A stretch of DNA of 64,000 nt from Flectonema sp. DT1601 (GCA_964019425.1 OZ025834.1:192501-256500), one strand, 5' to 3'. Shown: positions 1 through 11,359, counted from the stretch's first letter. Made by a program: numbers and translations. Notes: a model not told the origin generated them from the sequence alone.

Positions 1-1083
1 ACATTAGTATCAATTGAAGGGAAAGGATCAGGTGGGAGAGTAATATTTGTCGTAGGTTGTTGTGGAATAGTAGTACCAGTTCCTAAAGGTCCAGTAGCTG
101 GGGAATCAGTCAAGTCAAGGATCTCTGCCAATATCGCATTCATCTCTGCACCAGGTTCTTTCCTTGTCAAACTCTTGTTCGACACAACACCAACATCTGA
201 TTCCGAAGTCGCAACTACTAACGGACATAACGCTGCTCCGATACACGCTGCTGCAGGTTCAGCAACCTTTTCCCTGACTTCTACTTCAGTGCATGCCGTG
301 TCGTTCCAGTTTGTTAACTATTTTTGTTTGTTTTATCTTCTCAAAGGACTACTTTAAGAAAGTAAGATTAGTAAGTATTACATACCAATGTTCCAGTAGT
401 AGGCCAATCAGGTGTATCATCCGACCCGATTGTGCAAGACATAACCATCTGGTTTATTAGTTTGATGAGTAGTTTGTTGCGTAGTTTCCAGTTCTCAGAA
501 GAAATACTAAATATTAATCAGCCACGCTGTCGACAATAAAAGTAACAACAGAGAAAGACATACCTCATTACCATCTTTCATGGCATCAGCAGATAGGTTT
601 ATGTTCGATGTCTGTGTGATGTTGTTTAGAGTAGTCCGCAGTGATAATGGAAAGATTTGTACTTAAACAAAAAGAACATACTTTTGAAGCGTCTCCATTA
701 GGAGAAGAGGTCTTCGTGTCAGCCTTACTCTCTCCGTTAGAGTGATCGACAGATACTTCAAGTGAACTTTCAGTATTCTGAGGATCCCCAAGTAATCTCA
801 GTGACACTGCACGAGGTGGGTGTGATTGCGATAATCTGAAGTCGACTCTACTTCCAACTTGAAGCTTATGAATGTGATCCTTCTTAACACTTTTATAAGT
901 AAAAGAAAACGTTCCAACTCCTGGTAACGCTACCAGAGGATCGTTTCCAGTTTTTACAATAAATCCCTTCGTCCTTCTTTGGCTCAAAACCAAATGAAGT
1001 AAGTCAGGGTTGGAAGAGAGAGGATTTTCGTTTCCAACGCTGTCTCCAAGTTGGTTGTTTGAAGTTGAATTCTTTGTTGGCAT
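1..1083 (-). CDS. Cold-shock-like (OB-fold) domain protein, partial at left edge
   Basis: I do not recognise the gene. The start is the ATG at 1083 (MPTKNSTS...), after a TCTCTGCAG acceptor near 1125. Four exons join in phase: 682-1083, 564-611, 386-493 and 317 to beyond the left edge, with donors of the GTATGT type. Residues about 35-105 have the pattern of a cold-shock/OB-fold domain (KGFI..., FSFTYKSV, LQVGSRVDF, AVSLRLLG), which would suggest single-stranded nucleic-acid binding. The rest is Ser/Thr/Pro-rich and low in complexity. The exon structure is well supported by phase. The domain call is tentative, and the C-terminus is missing. Confidence 0.6.
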
Positions 1084-1252
1084 GACGCTCAATGTAGCCG
1101 CCAACCCGCCCAGTGTCGCCCCCTGCAGAGAATGCTCTAATGGAAGCCCAACGTAGCTGTTTATTTTATTTTATTTTCGACAAGCACATTACATAGTTGT
1201 TTTTGTTCCTTAAGAACAGACACAGACTGAGTGAGAAGTATAACTCTGTATG

Positions 1253-1423
1253 TTATAAGAAATACACAAACCTTGTTACAAGTGGCGTTTCATTTGGACT
1301 TGGTTGTGTCCAACCGAGAGACTCATTGAGAGAAGTGGTGGTGAGGTGCTGGTTCGATGTTGAGGCAGCAAGCTGCTGCTGTGGCTGCTGGACTGCTGCC
1401 TGCTGAGCTATCGCTGTAGCAGC

Positions 1424-1454
<31 letters not shown>

Positions 1455-2167
1455 GGACTCTGCTGCTGACGTGATGGACTTCCTGAACTACCCGTTGTAA
1501 TAACATTGGCAACCAACGCATTTGCCTGTTGATGAGCCAGCATCTGCTGCTGTTGAATTAATTGCTGTTGAGCGAGATGTTGTTGTTGCTGAAGGTGTTG
1601 TAGTTGCTGTTGCTGCTCGTGAATTTTTTGCTGCTGCTGCCTGAGTTGCTGCTGCTGCATATGTTGCAATTGATGGAACTGCTGCGACTGTTGATGACCA
1701 TGAACTTGACCAACTTGAGGCATTAAGTTCATTGGTAACAAGGTGTTGGGTAAAACAGCCGGAGTTGTTGGGAAGACAGGCAGAGTGTTATTGCCACCAA
1801 ACTGCGCTAAGAGAGAAGGATCTGGTTCAGGAGGCGTTATGAGTGAAGGCTGCCTACTCGAAGGATTAGAACCAGCAAGTAGAGGAGGTGATACAGCTGA
1901 TGTGGTTGGTGTCATACTATCGTGTGGTTTGTGTGATAATTCAGTATCTCCATGAGCAAACCCACACTGATCACCATACTTACAATGTCCTCTATCCCAA
2001 TGACGACATAATGAAGTCTTCAACATCGTTGTTTTCAATCCAACTAACGGGCTCGTATCATTAGTCGGTACTACTGGTCCTACTTTCTTACCTCCTCTTT
2101 TCTTCTTTGGTGATCCATCATCTATCGGAGGACCAGGGAAAGATAGATTCCCCACAAACTCTGCCAT
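1253..2167 (-). CDS. CCCH zinc-finger protein with long poly-Q tail
   Basis: This 304-residue protein has one CCCH finger near residues 54-72 (CRHWDRGHCKYGDQCGFAH), which is C-x7-C-x5-C-x3-H spacing. A basic patch with KKKRGGKK comes before it, and a long Gln/His-rich tail (about residues 150-275) is encoded by CAG/CAA repeats. Fingers of this type bind single-stranded RNA, often in 3' UTRs. Euglenozoans regulate mainly after transcription and use many such proteins, so a role in mRNA stability or translation is a reasonable inference. The start lies 24 nt below a TTCCTTTTCACAG acceptor. The last codons follow a possible GTTTGT donor, so the true C-terminus may differ slightly. Confidence 0.8.
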
Positions 2168-2400
2168 TCGTGGCGTCTATCAAACTTTGCCTGTGAAAAG
2201 GAATGGAATAACAGAACTAAAACTATTCATCAATCACATATCACTACAGTACTAACATCAATATTAAGATCCCTGTAAACGAAATAAATTAGATAAATTC
2301 TGTTGTCGTAGTCGTCGCTTACGACAAGCTTGCGATACGTCGCGGCGATGTCGGAGGGCAGCACAATGTCTGCTAATAGCACATAAATAAAAAAAAGTTG

Positions 2401-2431
<31 letters not shown>

Positions 2432-2533
2432 GAACCTCCCTCCTTCACTACTAACAAAATGTTACAAAAATTAGAAACTAATGTGAGCAGTGTGTAAAAA
2501 CTTTTGGTCAATACATTCAACGGCCTATAGGCT
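2168..2533. other. Intergenic gap with (A)30 run and one isolated open segment
   Basis: The gap lies between the WDR59-like and CCCH genes. It holds a run of about 30 A near 2401-2430. A stretch of higher GC at 2270-2385 is open on the minus strand (reading VLLADIVLPSDIAATYRKL...). I see no start context or splice signals that attach it to a neighbour. It could be a stray exon, a gene remnant or chance. Confidence 0.3.
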
Positions 2534-5500
2534 TTATCTCGATTTTCCTATTGACGATGTAGGTATGTCAGTTGGTTTATCACCAATGACAGGTACTGTT
2601 TCTATATCGACGGCATCATTCCAAGAGAAGTAACACTTGCAATCACATCCCAGAGGACAGGTAGTTTGTTTTTCATCTTTAAACCAATGATCATGACAAG
2701 TGTTATGAGAAACATGACCACAATAAACACAACCCGATGCTAGTCCCCTCACAGCCTTGTCACAGATGGCACATAAAACAACAGTAAAAGTATCCACAAC
2801 ATCTCTTTCTCGGATCTCACCATCCTGGTTGTGAGTTTCACCCACATAATAACCAAATTCACAAGCATTACTTAGTACTGGTAGTTTCATTAATGCAAAC
2901 AAGTCGTATAAGCATTTTAATACATCTTTTTCTTGGAATACCTGGCCTCCACATGCCACAGTATTCAGAAGCATTGAAATATTGGAGTAGGTTTGTCCTC
3001 TTAGGTGACGAGGTATTAAACATGTATCCTGTTTTAGTTGGTTTTTTTTATTTTATTTATTTTAAGGAAAGTGTAACTCCTTTCATGGTTTCAGCTATCC
3101 TGAAACTTCAGAGTGAAGCTCCAGCTACCGGCAGTTTTTTACGGAATCAGAAGTAAAAAAAAAGAAGGGGTGAAAACTTTGACAATGTTAAATAACAGTA
3201 ACAACTTTAGGTATTAAAAACAAAATTAATATCAAGTACTTGACTGAAAATATATTGGAGGGAAATATACCAAATCATTATCTACTTCACTTACTTGCTC
3301 CACAGCAGTCACAGGGAAAATTCTGCCTACCTCACTGGGTGATAATTGGGGGCTCTGTTGGTTTTTATGTTTTTTTTTAATTATTATTTCACAAGAATTC
3401 CAGCGAAAGAAATAAACCCACATACAACAACAGGAGGACTGCAAGTCGCCAAGGGTGTAAACGACAGTGGGACTTGACTACGTGAAGCAGAAATACAGCA
3501 ACAGGCAATTGCAGCAGCAAGGAAGTGTCGTTTATTACTAGCCAACGATGATAATATGGATCCTACTACAGAACTTAGAGCAACAGAACGAGATTGTGGG
3601 CAACTCAACATTGGAAGAAGTAATTTCCAACTTAGACTTGCTTCAGCGTCGGTTGAGTGTTGGATGTTATGCAGGACTGCTTCTCTGGTTCCATCAAGTT
3701 TCCAATTTGTTATTTCTGGTGGCTCAGTGAATCCCTGAAGTAACTCAACGTTGCTATAAAGTGAGTTTTGTGGAATATTATAAACTATTAAGCTACCATC
3801 TGGTGAGAATACACCAGAACAGACTCGTGGCTGAATTACAAAAGCTCGACGATAACACAGCTGAGGTGATTGCGTCAGTTGTAAATATTCTCCACTACGT
3901 TCTCCGAAGCTGTTTGGAGGTGTTCCACCAGTTACTTGATTTGTTTGTGTCGTAACAGATCCAGAGTGTGAATAAGATCCTGCTGAGAATTTTGTGTCTC
4001 CAGCTGACGCAGTGAATGTAGACCCAGGAGTAAAGGTATTCCTCAAACCATGTCCTGGTCGTTTATCAAATGATATCGGATTCGATTTTGTACGCAAACC
4101 CTTCAGTTGTGATGGCTGTAAATTCCCAAAAGACTTTAGTTGAGAATAACAAGCATCAATCATACAGGGAAGCCATGCTCCACAACCAGTCCTAACTGCT
4201 TTTAGAACAGCCGATTGCATGGCAGATGAAATCTTTTCAAGCAGATTATCATCCAGGGATAACTCGTGATCGTTTCTTATACAATTACCATTAACGCTTA
4301 CCTCAGGCATTTGATCACCTTGTTTAACTAAGACTTCAAAAAACACTACCGGAGGATATTTACAATTATGATGAGTTTGTTCCAAGAAAGCAACCTGATT
4401 AGCAGGTACAGTTGTTCTCAGCTTTATACTCTCTAAACTGGTTCCAGCACTCTTTATCTTCATCACCTCAACGTCTCTTCTTTCTTGGAGAAGTCTGATT
4501 TGCTTGTCCAGAAGGAGGTCAATAGTTTTGACTAAAAATGATCTGGCTACTAATAATCCACTTTTGTATAAAGTTATTAAATGTAAGGTTCTATCCTTTT
4601 CGCTGTCAACTCTCCTAATACCAACAGCTCGAATACCCTGAGATGGTGACAATGGCGTTTGAACTTGATAGAGACCGTTAGCAACTTGACTGTTATTCTC
4701 AGCTTCTGATCTTAGATACAATCCCTCACATCGATGACTGCTGTATGCAACAACTAATAGTTTTGGAGCGAATGGTAACGGTAAAGTATGAATCTTCGCA
4801 GCAGGGACCCCAGCAAGTGGATGCTGTCCATGAACGCCAGGCTCTTCTACATACGTGTGGTTATATAAATCAACTTCAGCAAGGACTGGAGCATTAATTC
4901 TTTGATCTCCATCTCTGTGAAAGAGTACTAACAGATTTGATTGTCTCGTAACACCCCACGCGATTGATCTGACTGGTGATAAGAAATCACGTTCTGCTGT
5001 TTTATCAAGTGTTCTTGTAGACCACACTTGAATAACAGTGCTGTGATATACAGCTATTAACGTCTTTGTTGAATGTAATGTCATGTATGTTGGTGTTTCT
5101 TTAGTGTGGATAGTTTTGGGTGTGAGGTCGAGTTCTTTAGATTTTGAAGACAATGAATAAAGTTGAATCGAACCCTGCTTTTGATTATTACAACCACCAA
5201 CAGCAAGAACACATGGCATACCACCCCAGTCAAGTATTGGTGATGGATGGAGTGCCTTACCACACGGTGATGATATGTGATTAATCATCGATCCTGTTAT
5301 CGCACTAAAAACTAATACATCAGTTCCTAGTACTGCTGCTAACAGCTCTGAGGCTTCTTCGCTTTTACACCAAACTGCGTGTGTAATTGCTCTCGCTGAT
5401 GGTAAGAAGTCTCTCGGTATCTGTATTACTTTTTTCCCTTCTTTCTTAGTAGGATTATCCATCTCTAATATATAAATGACTCTTAAGATGAACGTCATTA

Positions 5501-5612
5501 AACATTTGTGTTGTCGATCCAGTGAGAACATCGAGACATCAGTTGGTGGAAGCCTTCCCTTTGTTAGGTTTACAGACCACAAAGTCTCACCTGGTCCGCC
5601 ATATTCAGGCAT
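2534..5612 (-). CDS. WDR59-like GATOR2 complex subunit (WD40 repeats plus C-terminal RING-like zinc domain)
   Basis: Exon 3426-5612 encodes about 729 residues with beta-propeller character, followed by a segment with VCSGVFSPDGSLIVYN. The last exon, 2534-3028, ends in a zinc domain: CAICDKAVRG, then C-x2-CGH-x2-H, then CPLGCDCKC. This order matches WDR59 of GATOR2, whose C-terminus has the same CPxGCxCxC finish. GATOR2 activates TORC1 signalling at the lysosome in response to amino acids. A short middle exon, 3295-3354, joins exon 1 in phase. The join to the last exon, where repeat family B sits, I could not resolve, so at least one small exon is missing. The start follows a TTCCTTAAAACAG acceptor by 20 nt. 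Other GATOR2/SEA subunits such as WDR24 are the alternative. Confidence 0.75.
3167..3241 (-). repeat. Dispersed repeat family B, copy 1 (inside the WDR59-like gene)
   Basis: About 72 bp are nearly identical to 28248-28324. The plus strand of both reads GAAAACTTTGACAATG, then AACAGTAACAACTTTAGGTA, then AATTAATATCAA, with a few single-base differences. This copy lies in an intronic stretch of the WDR59-like gene. No terminal inverted repeats or target duplications are obvious. Confidence 0.7.
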
Positions 5613-7355
5613 TATTGTAATGGCACAAAGCCTGTTTTAAGGAAAAAAACGAAATTACTTTCACAATCTAAACGGAGTAATAATTATGAATGAAATATGT
5701 AAGAAAGATCAACCCCTTTTATGGTAACCTGTTTGAGAGAAATAATAATCACAAAAAGCGAACAATTTGTATCATCTGTAAACTATCGCGAGAAGGTTAT
5801 CGATATTATTATTGTTATTTGAAAATCAGTTATTTTTTCGTGCGTGAGAGTAGTAAGGAGAGTTCAGCAACACAACTAACAAGTGTTAGTTGAGGTTCGT
5901 TCGTCACCCGTCGTTTTTTTTCTTTTCTTTTTTTTTTCTTTCCTTAGCAACCCAGCTCCAGGTAATTAGAGCTGGAATCTTTTATTATTATTATTTTTGT
6001 TTTTTTTTTGTTTTTTTTTTAAAAAAGATTAACCGAATGCGGGTGGGTAGGGAAGGGAGAACAAGGGCCAAGGGGGGTAATAATAAAAAAAAGCATTCAG
6101 CAAATTTTTTCTCAACCCCATAGCACCTTTAAAAATAAAAATAAAGAAAAAAGAGTTGTAGAAAGAAAAGTTCTTTATCGACAAGTGTGCTTGCACAACA
6201 CTGAATAATCTGTTCTCCGAGCACCTTGTGACCTTTCCCTTTTCTTTTTTGTTTCTAACTCTCAAAACAGTGCTTGCACAAACAGAACGTTTTCATTCAT
6301 TTAATTTAATTATAAATAAATAGTAGTTTTCTGCTTGATAATATCACTATTTTATTCATAAGCAGAAAGGGGAAGGGAACCAGGGAAGGTGAAAGTGAGT
6401 ATGCTGGAACTCTTGCACGCCAAAGCAGTTTTGTTATTTCTACCCTGAACGGCAGAAGGTAGCAATACCAACTGTCCACATGAAATAGATAGGCAAAAAA
6501 AAAAAAAAAAAAACGGGAAAGAATTAAGAGGTGAAAACAGCCTCGCAAACCATAACCAAGAAGCCCCAAGCTTTCTCAGAAGCACCAGGTTGTGTTGTTG
6601 AAGGCAGCGACCCATACGCATGCGAGTGCGCAATCTGGGTAACAATGGAATTCAAATTGTAAAATCGCATGCAGCTAACCTGCTTGAAGAAGAAGGAGAA
6701 AAAAAAAAAAAAAAAAAAAAAAATATTGTTTGCATTATCGCAAAAAATAAAATTGTTGTTGTAAGGTGTTGCTTTTAGTGGGTCTACGGCTTGCAAAAAA
6801 ATATTGAAGAGATGAAAAAAAGAAAAAAAATAGGAAAACAAAGATGGACCGAAACAGCAACTCCTTGACGACAGACCATAAAGAAGTAAAAACGAAATTA
6901 CTTTCTTATGGAAAATTTCCAAAAAAAATCCTGAATAGAGACAATAAAATAATCATGTTTACCCATTCTCAGACAAGTCATCGATTATCCATTTTTTTTT
7001 TTTTTTCCTTCTTTTTTTCCCCCCCCTGTTTTTTGCAGCAGAAAACCACTGTTGAAAGAAAGACACAACCACTGCGATTGCTGACTCCACTCATTAAATA
7101 AAAGAATGAAGAAAACAGTATAACAATGAAGCAATCAAACCAAAGTAATGAGAACAGAAAACACCATCGACGAACAAGATGCGCAAGATGATATAACCTG
7201 AGTTATGAAACAGTTATTTTTTAAAATGAAATAAACATTATATTGCATTGCGTGTGTTTGTTTAGTTACTGTTCCTTTTTTTAAAAAAAAAAAGAGAAAC
7301 AAACAAAAAAAGTACAAGGACAAGCTAAATATTTTAAAATTGTCACATTCGCTAC
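5613..7355. other. 1.7 kb gene-poor gap rich in A/T runs
   Basis: The gap separates the oxidase from the WDR59-like gene. Most of it is low-complexity A/T with several A or T runs over 15 nt. It holds one possible microgene (6524-6670). A perfect 7-bp stem, CCAGCTC/GAGCTGG, lies at 5952-5975. A strong C/T tract ending in TTTTTTGCAG sits on the plus strand near 7000-7040, with no convincing gene behind it. Confidence 0.5.
6524..6670 (-). CDS. Possible microprotein gene, 48 residues
   Basis: The ATG at 6670 begins MRFYNLNSIVTQIAHSHAYG and ends in VMVCEAVFTS. It lies 12 nt below a long T tract ending CTCCTTCTTCTTCAAG, the same layout as the leaders of confident genes here. The GC content is higher than in the flanks. 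I recognise no family. It may be a chance frame or the last exon of something larger. Confidence 0.3.
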   Translation of the reverse strand: MRFYNLNSIVTQIAHSHAYGSLPSTTQPGASEKAWGFLVMVCEAVFTS

Positions 7356-9104
7356 TTACAATCCCAACAGGTCACTCCAATATTGAGTTGCGAATACTCT
7401 GTGAGGGTCGAAGTATCTTCTCAGCCTCATGAATTTTTTGTATTTTGGATATCTCTCCTTGAGGTACCTACGCTGAGTTCTTCGAGAACGTCTGCGGTGG
7501 AACCAGGAGTTGTGAAAGTGATCATCAATATCATCGTCGTGACCTCCTTCATCGTCATCTTCTTCTTCATGAAATGTTGATCCAGCACTCGGATGCCACT
7601 TTCCCCAATGCATACGAGCCGATGGAATCTTTAGTAGTAGTTCCCAATACACACTAAAGTAGTCTTCTGGAGTTGCGTAAAATTGATATTCCCAAAACAA
7701 CGGCTCAAATCTAATCATGTCTTTTCCATGTGCCATCGACATCCAAAATGGTGATGCCTTGGCTGGGTAGTACTCATGAAACGCTGGTGCTCCCAAGTCT
7801 GGAAAGTTTTTACTCGCAAAGTGAGCAGCAACAATTTCATAAACTTCATCTAAGTCTTCGTAGGCGACCCAGAATTCCGAAAATTGGAATCGAAGAAGGT
7901 GAGATGCCGGATTATGTCTAACCACTTCAGGATCTTTTGGATCATCAATAGGCCCAGCAACATGCCAAGTCTCGTTAAACGAAACACTCGCAAGTGGAAC
8001 AGCAAAGTTGATTAAAGCAGATGATGCAAAACTCATTTCCAACTTCAGAGGGGAGTCGTCAGGAAGTGCTGCCTGAACATTTAAATACCAAAGGATAGCT
8101 GCTCCTCCAATTGAGAATTCAGCATCGAAATCAGACTTCTGAGGAGCGTATGTAACGTCTTCTATCTCAACTCTTTTTCCATAAGTCTGAGTCACGACAT
8201 TAACTCCTGGTTGAGCCCACCAGAATGCTCTGAAGTATTCAAAATTTTCACATGCGTTCTTCAAAGCTTCAGCAGAAGCTAAATGACTGTCAGCTAATGG
8301 AACAGTTTCTTCAACACCTTGAATGTAGTATCTCGTTGGAAGACGGAATGTGATTCTCGTAAGAACACCAAACATACCCATTGAAGTACCAACAGCATTA
8401 AATAAATCAGTTCCCTTTACAGTGGTGTGAAGACGTCCCTTACCATCCATGAATTGAATCTTATCAATGATATCAGCAGCAGTATGGCTAAGAGTACCAC
8501 CTGAAGTACTGGTACTTAGAAATCCTCCAACAGTTTGTTCAGAGATTCCTCCAGTCATTGGGAAAGCATACCCAAGAGCGTCGATAAATCGAAATAGAGA
8601 ATTCTCAGGTGTTGACATCAAGTCGTATGCATCAATACCGAGAGTACAACCTGCTCCTACTTCGACAACAAGTTCAGAAGGAGTTTGAGAAATTACATTA
8701 ATACTTTTAAGATCACCTGATAACTTTATTCTTTTTGTTGTCGACGGATCATCTCCAAACACAGCTGCTGGCTTTGAATGTTGTGAACCTGCAACTCTGA
8801 GATGCTTCCCCCACCATCTAGCATCTCTAATAGCGCATCTTAGTTCCTCATCAGTTGAAACGTAAGTAACTTGATCAAACGTTGGTTCATAAGGGTTAGG
8901 TTGACTCATCGCTGTTTCTAAGTTGGCTGCCTCAGTCGCGATCAAAGCCTCATACGCAGCTCTATTCGCTTCACTAATTACACCAGCATCTAACATTGAA
9001 AGCGCAGTTGAGCTGAACGCTTCTTTAATAATCTGCGGAAACGGGTCCGGAATGGCTGAACTTGACGACAACAGAGTCGCCAACAACAGCTGAACACACT
9101 TCAT
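7356..9104 (-). CDS. Sugar-1,4-lactone oxidase (gulono-/arabinono-/galactonolactone oxidase family), FAD-linked
   Basis: This single exon encodes 582 residues. FAD-dependent oxidases of the VAO/PCMH fold with an ALO C-terminal domain oxidise an aldonolactone in the last step of ascorbate or erythroascorbate synthesis. The N-terminal 17 residues look like a signal peptide. The FAD domain (about 70-270) has LRVAGSQHS, where the His is at the usual covalent-flavin position, and GGISEQTVGGFLSTSTSGGT. The ALO domain has MHWGKWHP and ends FDPHRVFATQYWSDLLGL, both typical. An unusual acidic and His-rich insert (EEEDDDEGGHDDDIDDHFH) followed by an Arg-rich run splits the C-terminal domain. The start ATG lies below an acceptor with a perfect TACTAAC branch site (GGTACTAAC...TTTTTACAG). 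The stop codon overlaps a GTAAGT donor-like site. The exact substrate cannot be told. Confidence 0.85.
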   Translation of the reverse strand: MKCVQLLLATLLSSSSAIPDPFPQIIKEAFSSTALSMLDAGVISEANRAAYEALIATEAANLETAMSQPNPYEPTFDQVTYVSTDEELRCAIRDARWWGKHLRVAGSQHSKPAAVFGDDPSTTKRIKLSGDLKSINVISQTPSELVVEVGAGCTLGIDAYDLMSTPENSLFRFIDALGYAFPMTGGISEQTVGGFLSTSTSGGTLSHTAADIIDKIQFMDGKGRLHTTVKGTDLFNAVGTSMGMFGVLTRITFRLPTRYYIQGVEETVPLADSHLASAEALKNACENFEYFRAFWWAQPGVNVVTQTYGKRVEIEDVTYAPQKSDFDAEFSIGGAAILWYLNVQAALPDDSPLKLEMSFASSALINFAVPLASVSFNETWHVAGPIDDPKDPEVVRHNPASHLLRFQFSEFWVAYEDLDEVYEIVAAHFASKNFPDLGAPAFHEYYPAKASPFWMSMAHGKDMIRFEPLFWEYQFYATPEDYFSVYWELLLKIPSARMHWGKWHPSAGSTFHEEEDDDEGGHDDDIDDHFHNSWFHRRRSRRTQRRYLKERYPKYKKFMRLRRYFDPHRVFATQYWSDLLGL

Positions 9105-9180
9105 TGTTAACAGTTTTTTTTTTAGTTTTTTTCTTGTTGTATTGGTATAGCACCTGTAAAAATAACATAAGTTAGTACCA
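9105..9180 (-). promoter_or_regulatory. Leader splice acceptor with TACTAAC branch site (lactone oxidase gene)
   Basis: On the sense strand GGTACTAACTTATG is followed within 15 nt by TTTTTACAG, and the ATG lies about 50 nt on. TACTAAC is the yeast-type optimal branch sequence. Related CTAA(C/T/G) strings precede several other acceptors here. Confidence 0.6.
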
Positions 9181-9306
9181 CAGCATATTAATAAATAAAT
9201 AAATCAAATCAATAAACCGTTAAGACCTTAAACAATTAATGATCAGGTTTTCAGGAGCTTTCCTGTGCAGATGTTATGCGGTACGAAGTTTTTAATGTGA
9301 CAGGTG

Positions 9307-11355
9307 TCACTCACCTTTTTGTGGTTTCCGAAAACGCACTGCTGCTATCGCTGTTGATACTAGTAGAAGAACTACTGTGAGTGAGATGGTGGAGTCATCC
9401 TTCCTAATTGGTATCAATAAATCTCTAATCACATCAACAATATCACATAAAAAGTTAAATTGTTCTGGACATGGTGATAGTTTATTATTCTTTGGTGATG
9501 AGTAAGTGATCTTTCTATATATCGGATTTGACTTAGTGATTGGTGGCATCCAAATTGATTTTTTAGTTCGAACCCACCAATTGCCTTTATTAGTGTTATC
9601 AAAGTTATAGTGATAGAGTACTCCACGAATGGCAGTAGTTGAGCTGACGGTGGAATCGAATTTAAAATTAATTAAATTTTCAACATGAACATCTCTTTGA
9701 AGAAGCCTAGCAGCCAGGGATAAAACCCAGTGGTCTGATCGAACATTTCCCAAAGCAGCGAACCACATTCTCCAATCGAGTCTTGGTTGATGTGGTGCAA
9801 CCCAGGGAGGTGATCTGTTGATTGGCCCAACACCATACCGAAGTGGGATTTCGTTCCAAACATCCCCATCAGTGCTGTACTCAAGCACAAGAACAGGTAC
9901 AGCAACTTCACCATTCTCACCAACACCAGTCATTCTTCTAAATAAACCATATCCATAGAAGGGTTTTAGTGTTTGAAATTTATTACCAATTTCATCTACA
10001 ATTTGCTTTCCAGGAAATTTGATTTGCCCGCCAATCCCGGGATGTATTTCTTGCGCAGGATAAAGCGACTGAACAACAAAGACAATCGCAACAGCCGTGA
10101 GAATGATGTGATGAATTGTTTCAAATATTTTTTTTTCAGTGATGCTGCACAGGATTTGATGAAAACCTGAGACAGTGACAGCTGCTATTAAGTAACTGAA
10201 AACAAAAGGAAACAGTTCATTCATCCAGTGTCGCATCACAGATTCTGAAAGAAGATTAACAGGTTCAACTAACGGGTTTCCAAATGATTGAAAAAATAAA
10301 ACCGACAGGATGCTCACTGCCATCACCATCTGTACCAACAGCATTCTATTAGAGATGATTACATCACAAACAAGACTGACGACAACCAAACTGATACCAC
10401 AAATTACGTGTAAAAAACTCATCGACTGTCCTAACCAACCAGCAACAATAAAAGCTGAAATAATAATAAATATCGTTGATGTTTTTGAACCTTCATTATG
10501 AGTGTCTCGTTCCCATGATGAAAAACATAACAAAGCAGCATGGATATTAAACCAGTTGTAGTTACCAGTAAGCTGAATAGCGATCATGCTGATGACTTGC
10601 ATTGCAACTCCAATTCTCCGAAGTGTGACTAAAGGAGAGATTAATAAGATCGAACCGAATATTTGTGAAAACAAAACTATCGTCAACGATGCCTTCCTAA
10701 ACCACACAGTGCTATATTCAATCGCGTAATACGATAGCGGTGTGGGGATGCATTGAGATGCAAAATGATAGTCTAGAGCAGTTAATTCAGACCATGTCTG
10801 GCAACCAGATAATAACTTAACCATTCCGGTCATGAAGAATAGCTTGAAAGATAATATCCGGACGATCCATCGAAACTCTGGATTAGCATTCGAAGAAGGA
10901 GAGAATTTGAAAGGGTTCAATCCAGAATAGAATATAGCAATGAAACCTGATTCAATTATCAATATATCCCATTGAAATGTTAACATTTTCTGACCAACTT
11001 GAACAATATTGTGATAAACCAAGAAACAAAATGAAAATAAAACCCAATTATGCACTCCACTAGCAATGAGTACTCCACACAACAATCCGATTGCCAATAC
11101 CGCTTCCATAAACACATCTATGTTAATTTCATAATTTACTGCTATCCACAACAGCATTGGATATTTTGAAAATCCAGTTTCTGCTCCTTGCGGTCCGTTT
11201 TCAATTTTAAAATGAGATACTACTCTTTCAATAAACTTGTGAATAGGTTCGATACCAGTCTCTCCGTGTAATCCTTGATACTGGACTAAGTAACTTGTAA
11301 AGGACAATACATAAATCACACCCATGCCACTGAGGAACAGGTTGCGGCCGTTCAT
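9307..11355 (-). CDS. Lipase maturation factor (LMF1/LMF2 family)
   Basis: This single exon encodes 682 residues. LMF proteins are multi-pass ER membrane proteins that help dimeric lipases fold; in protists the client is unknown. The N-terminus begins NLFLSGMGVIYVLSFTSYLVQ. Several hydrophobic segments follow up to about residue 420, including the family-type MTGMVKLLSGCQTWSELTAL. A lumenal C-terminal half carries the signature PRLDWRMWFAAL. A last hydrophobic segment lies near the end. The leader has a long C/T tract ending CTCTCTCAAAAAG, 35 nt above the ATG. The stop codon overlaps a GTGAGT donor-like site, so a further short exon is possible. The next gene downstream also enters the secretory pathway, but I would not infer a functional link. 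Confidence 0.88.
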   Translation of the reverse strand: MNGRNLFLSGMGVIYVLSFTSYLVQYQGLHGETGIEPIHKFIERVVSHFKIENGPQGAETGFSKYPMLLWIAVNYEINIDVFMEAVLAIGLLCGVLIASGVHNWVLFSFCFLVYHNIVQVGQKMLTFQWDILIIESGFIAIFYSGLNPFKFSPSSNANPEFRWIVRILSFKLFFMTGMVKLLSGCQTWSELTALDYHFASQCIPTPLSYYAIEYSTVWFRKASLTIVLFSQIFGSILLISPLVTLRRIGVAMQVISMIAIQLTGNYNWFNIHAALLCFSSWERDTHNEGSKTSTIFIIISAFIVAGWLGQSMSFLHVICGISLVVVSLVCDVIISNRMLLVQMVMAVSILSVLFFQSFGNPLVEPVNLLSESVMRHWMNELFPFVFSYLIAAVTVSGFHQILCSITEKKIFETIHHIILTAVAIVFVVQSLYPAQEIHPGIGGQIKFPGKQIVDEIGNKFQTLKPFYGYGLFRRMTGVGENGEVAVPVLVLEYSTDGDVWNEIPLRYGVGPINRSPPWVAPHQPRLDWRMWFAALGNVRSDHWVLSLAARLLQRDVHVENLINFKFDSTVSSTTAIRGVLYHYNFDNTNKGNWWVRTKKSIWMPPITKSNPIYRKITYSSPKNNKLSPCPEQFNFLCDIVDVIRDLLIPIRKDDSTISLTVVLLLVSTAIAAVRFRKPQKGE

Positions 11356-11359
11356 GGTG

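Noticed and set aside
970-990. TTTGGCTCAA resembles the end of the dinoflagellate/perkinsid spliced leader.
   Set aside because: Ten bases within a coding exon, with no donor or Sm site.
6029-6922. Several Phe/Lys-rich frames.
   Set aside because: They are produced by T and A runs read as poly-Phe or poly-Lys. Only the 48-residue piece at 6524-6670 was kept, as a weak candidate.
9100-11355. A functional operon of lactone oxidase and lipase maturation factor (both secretory).
   Set aside because: Adjacent genes in polycistronic clusters are usually unrelated. There is no other evidence for a link.
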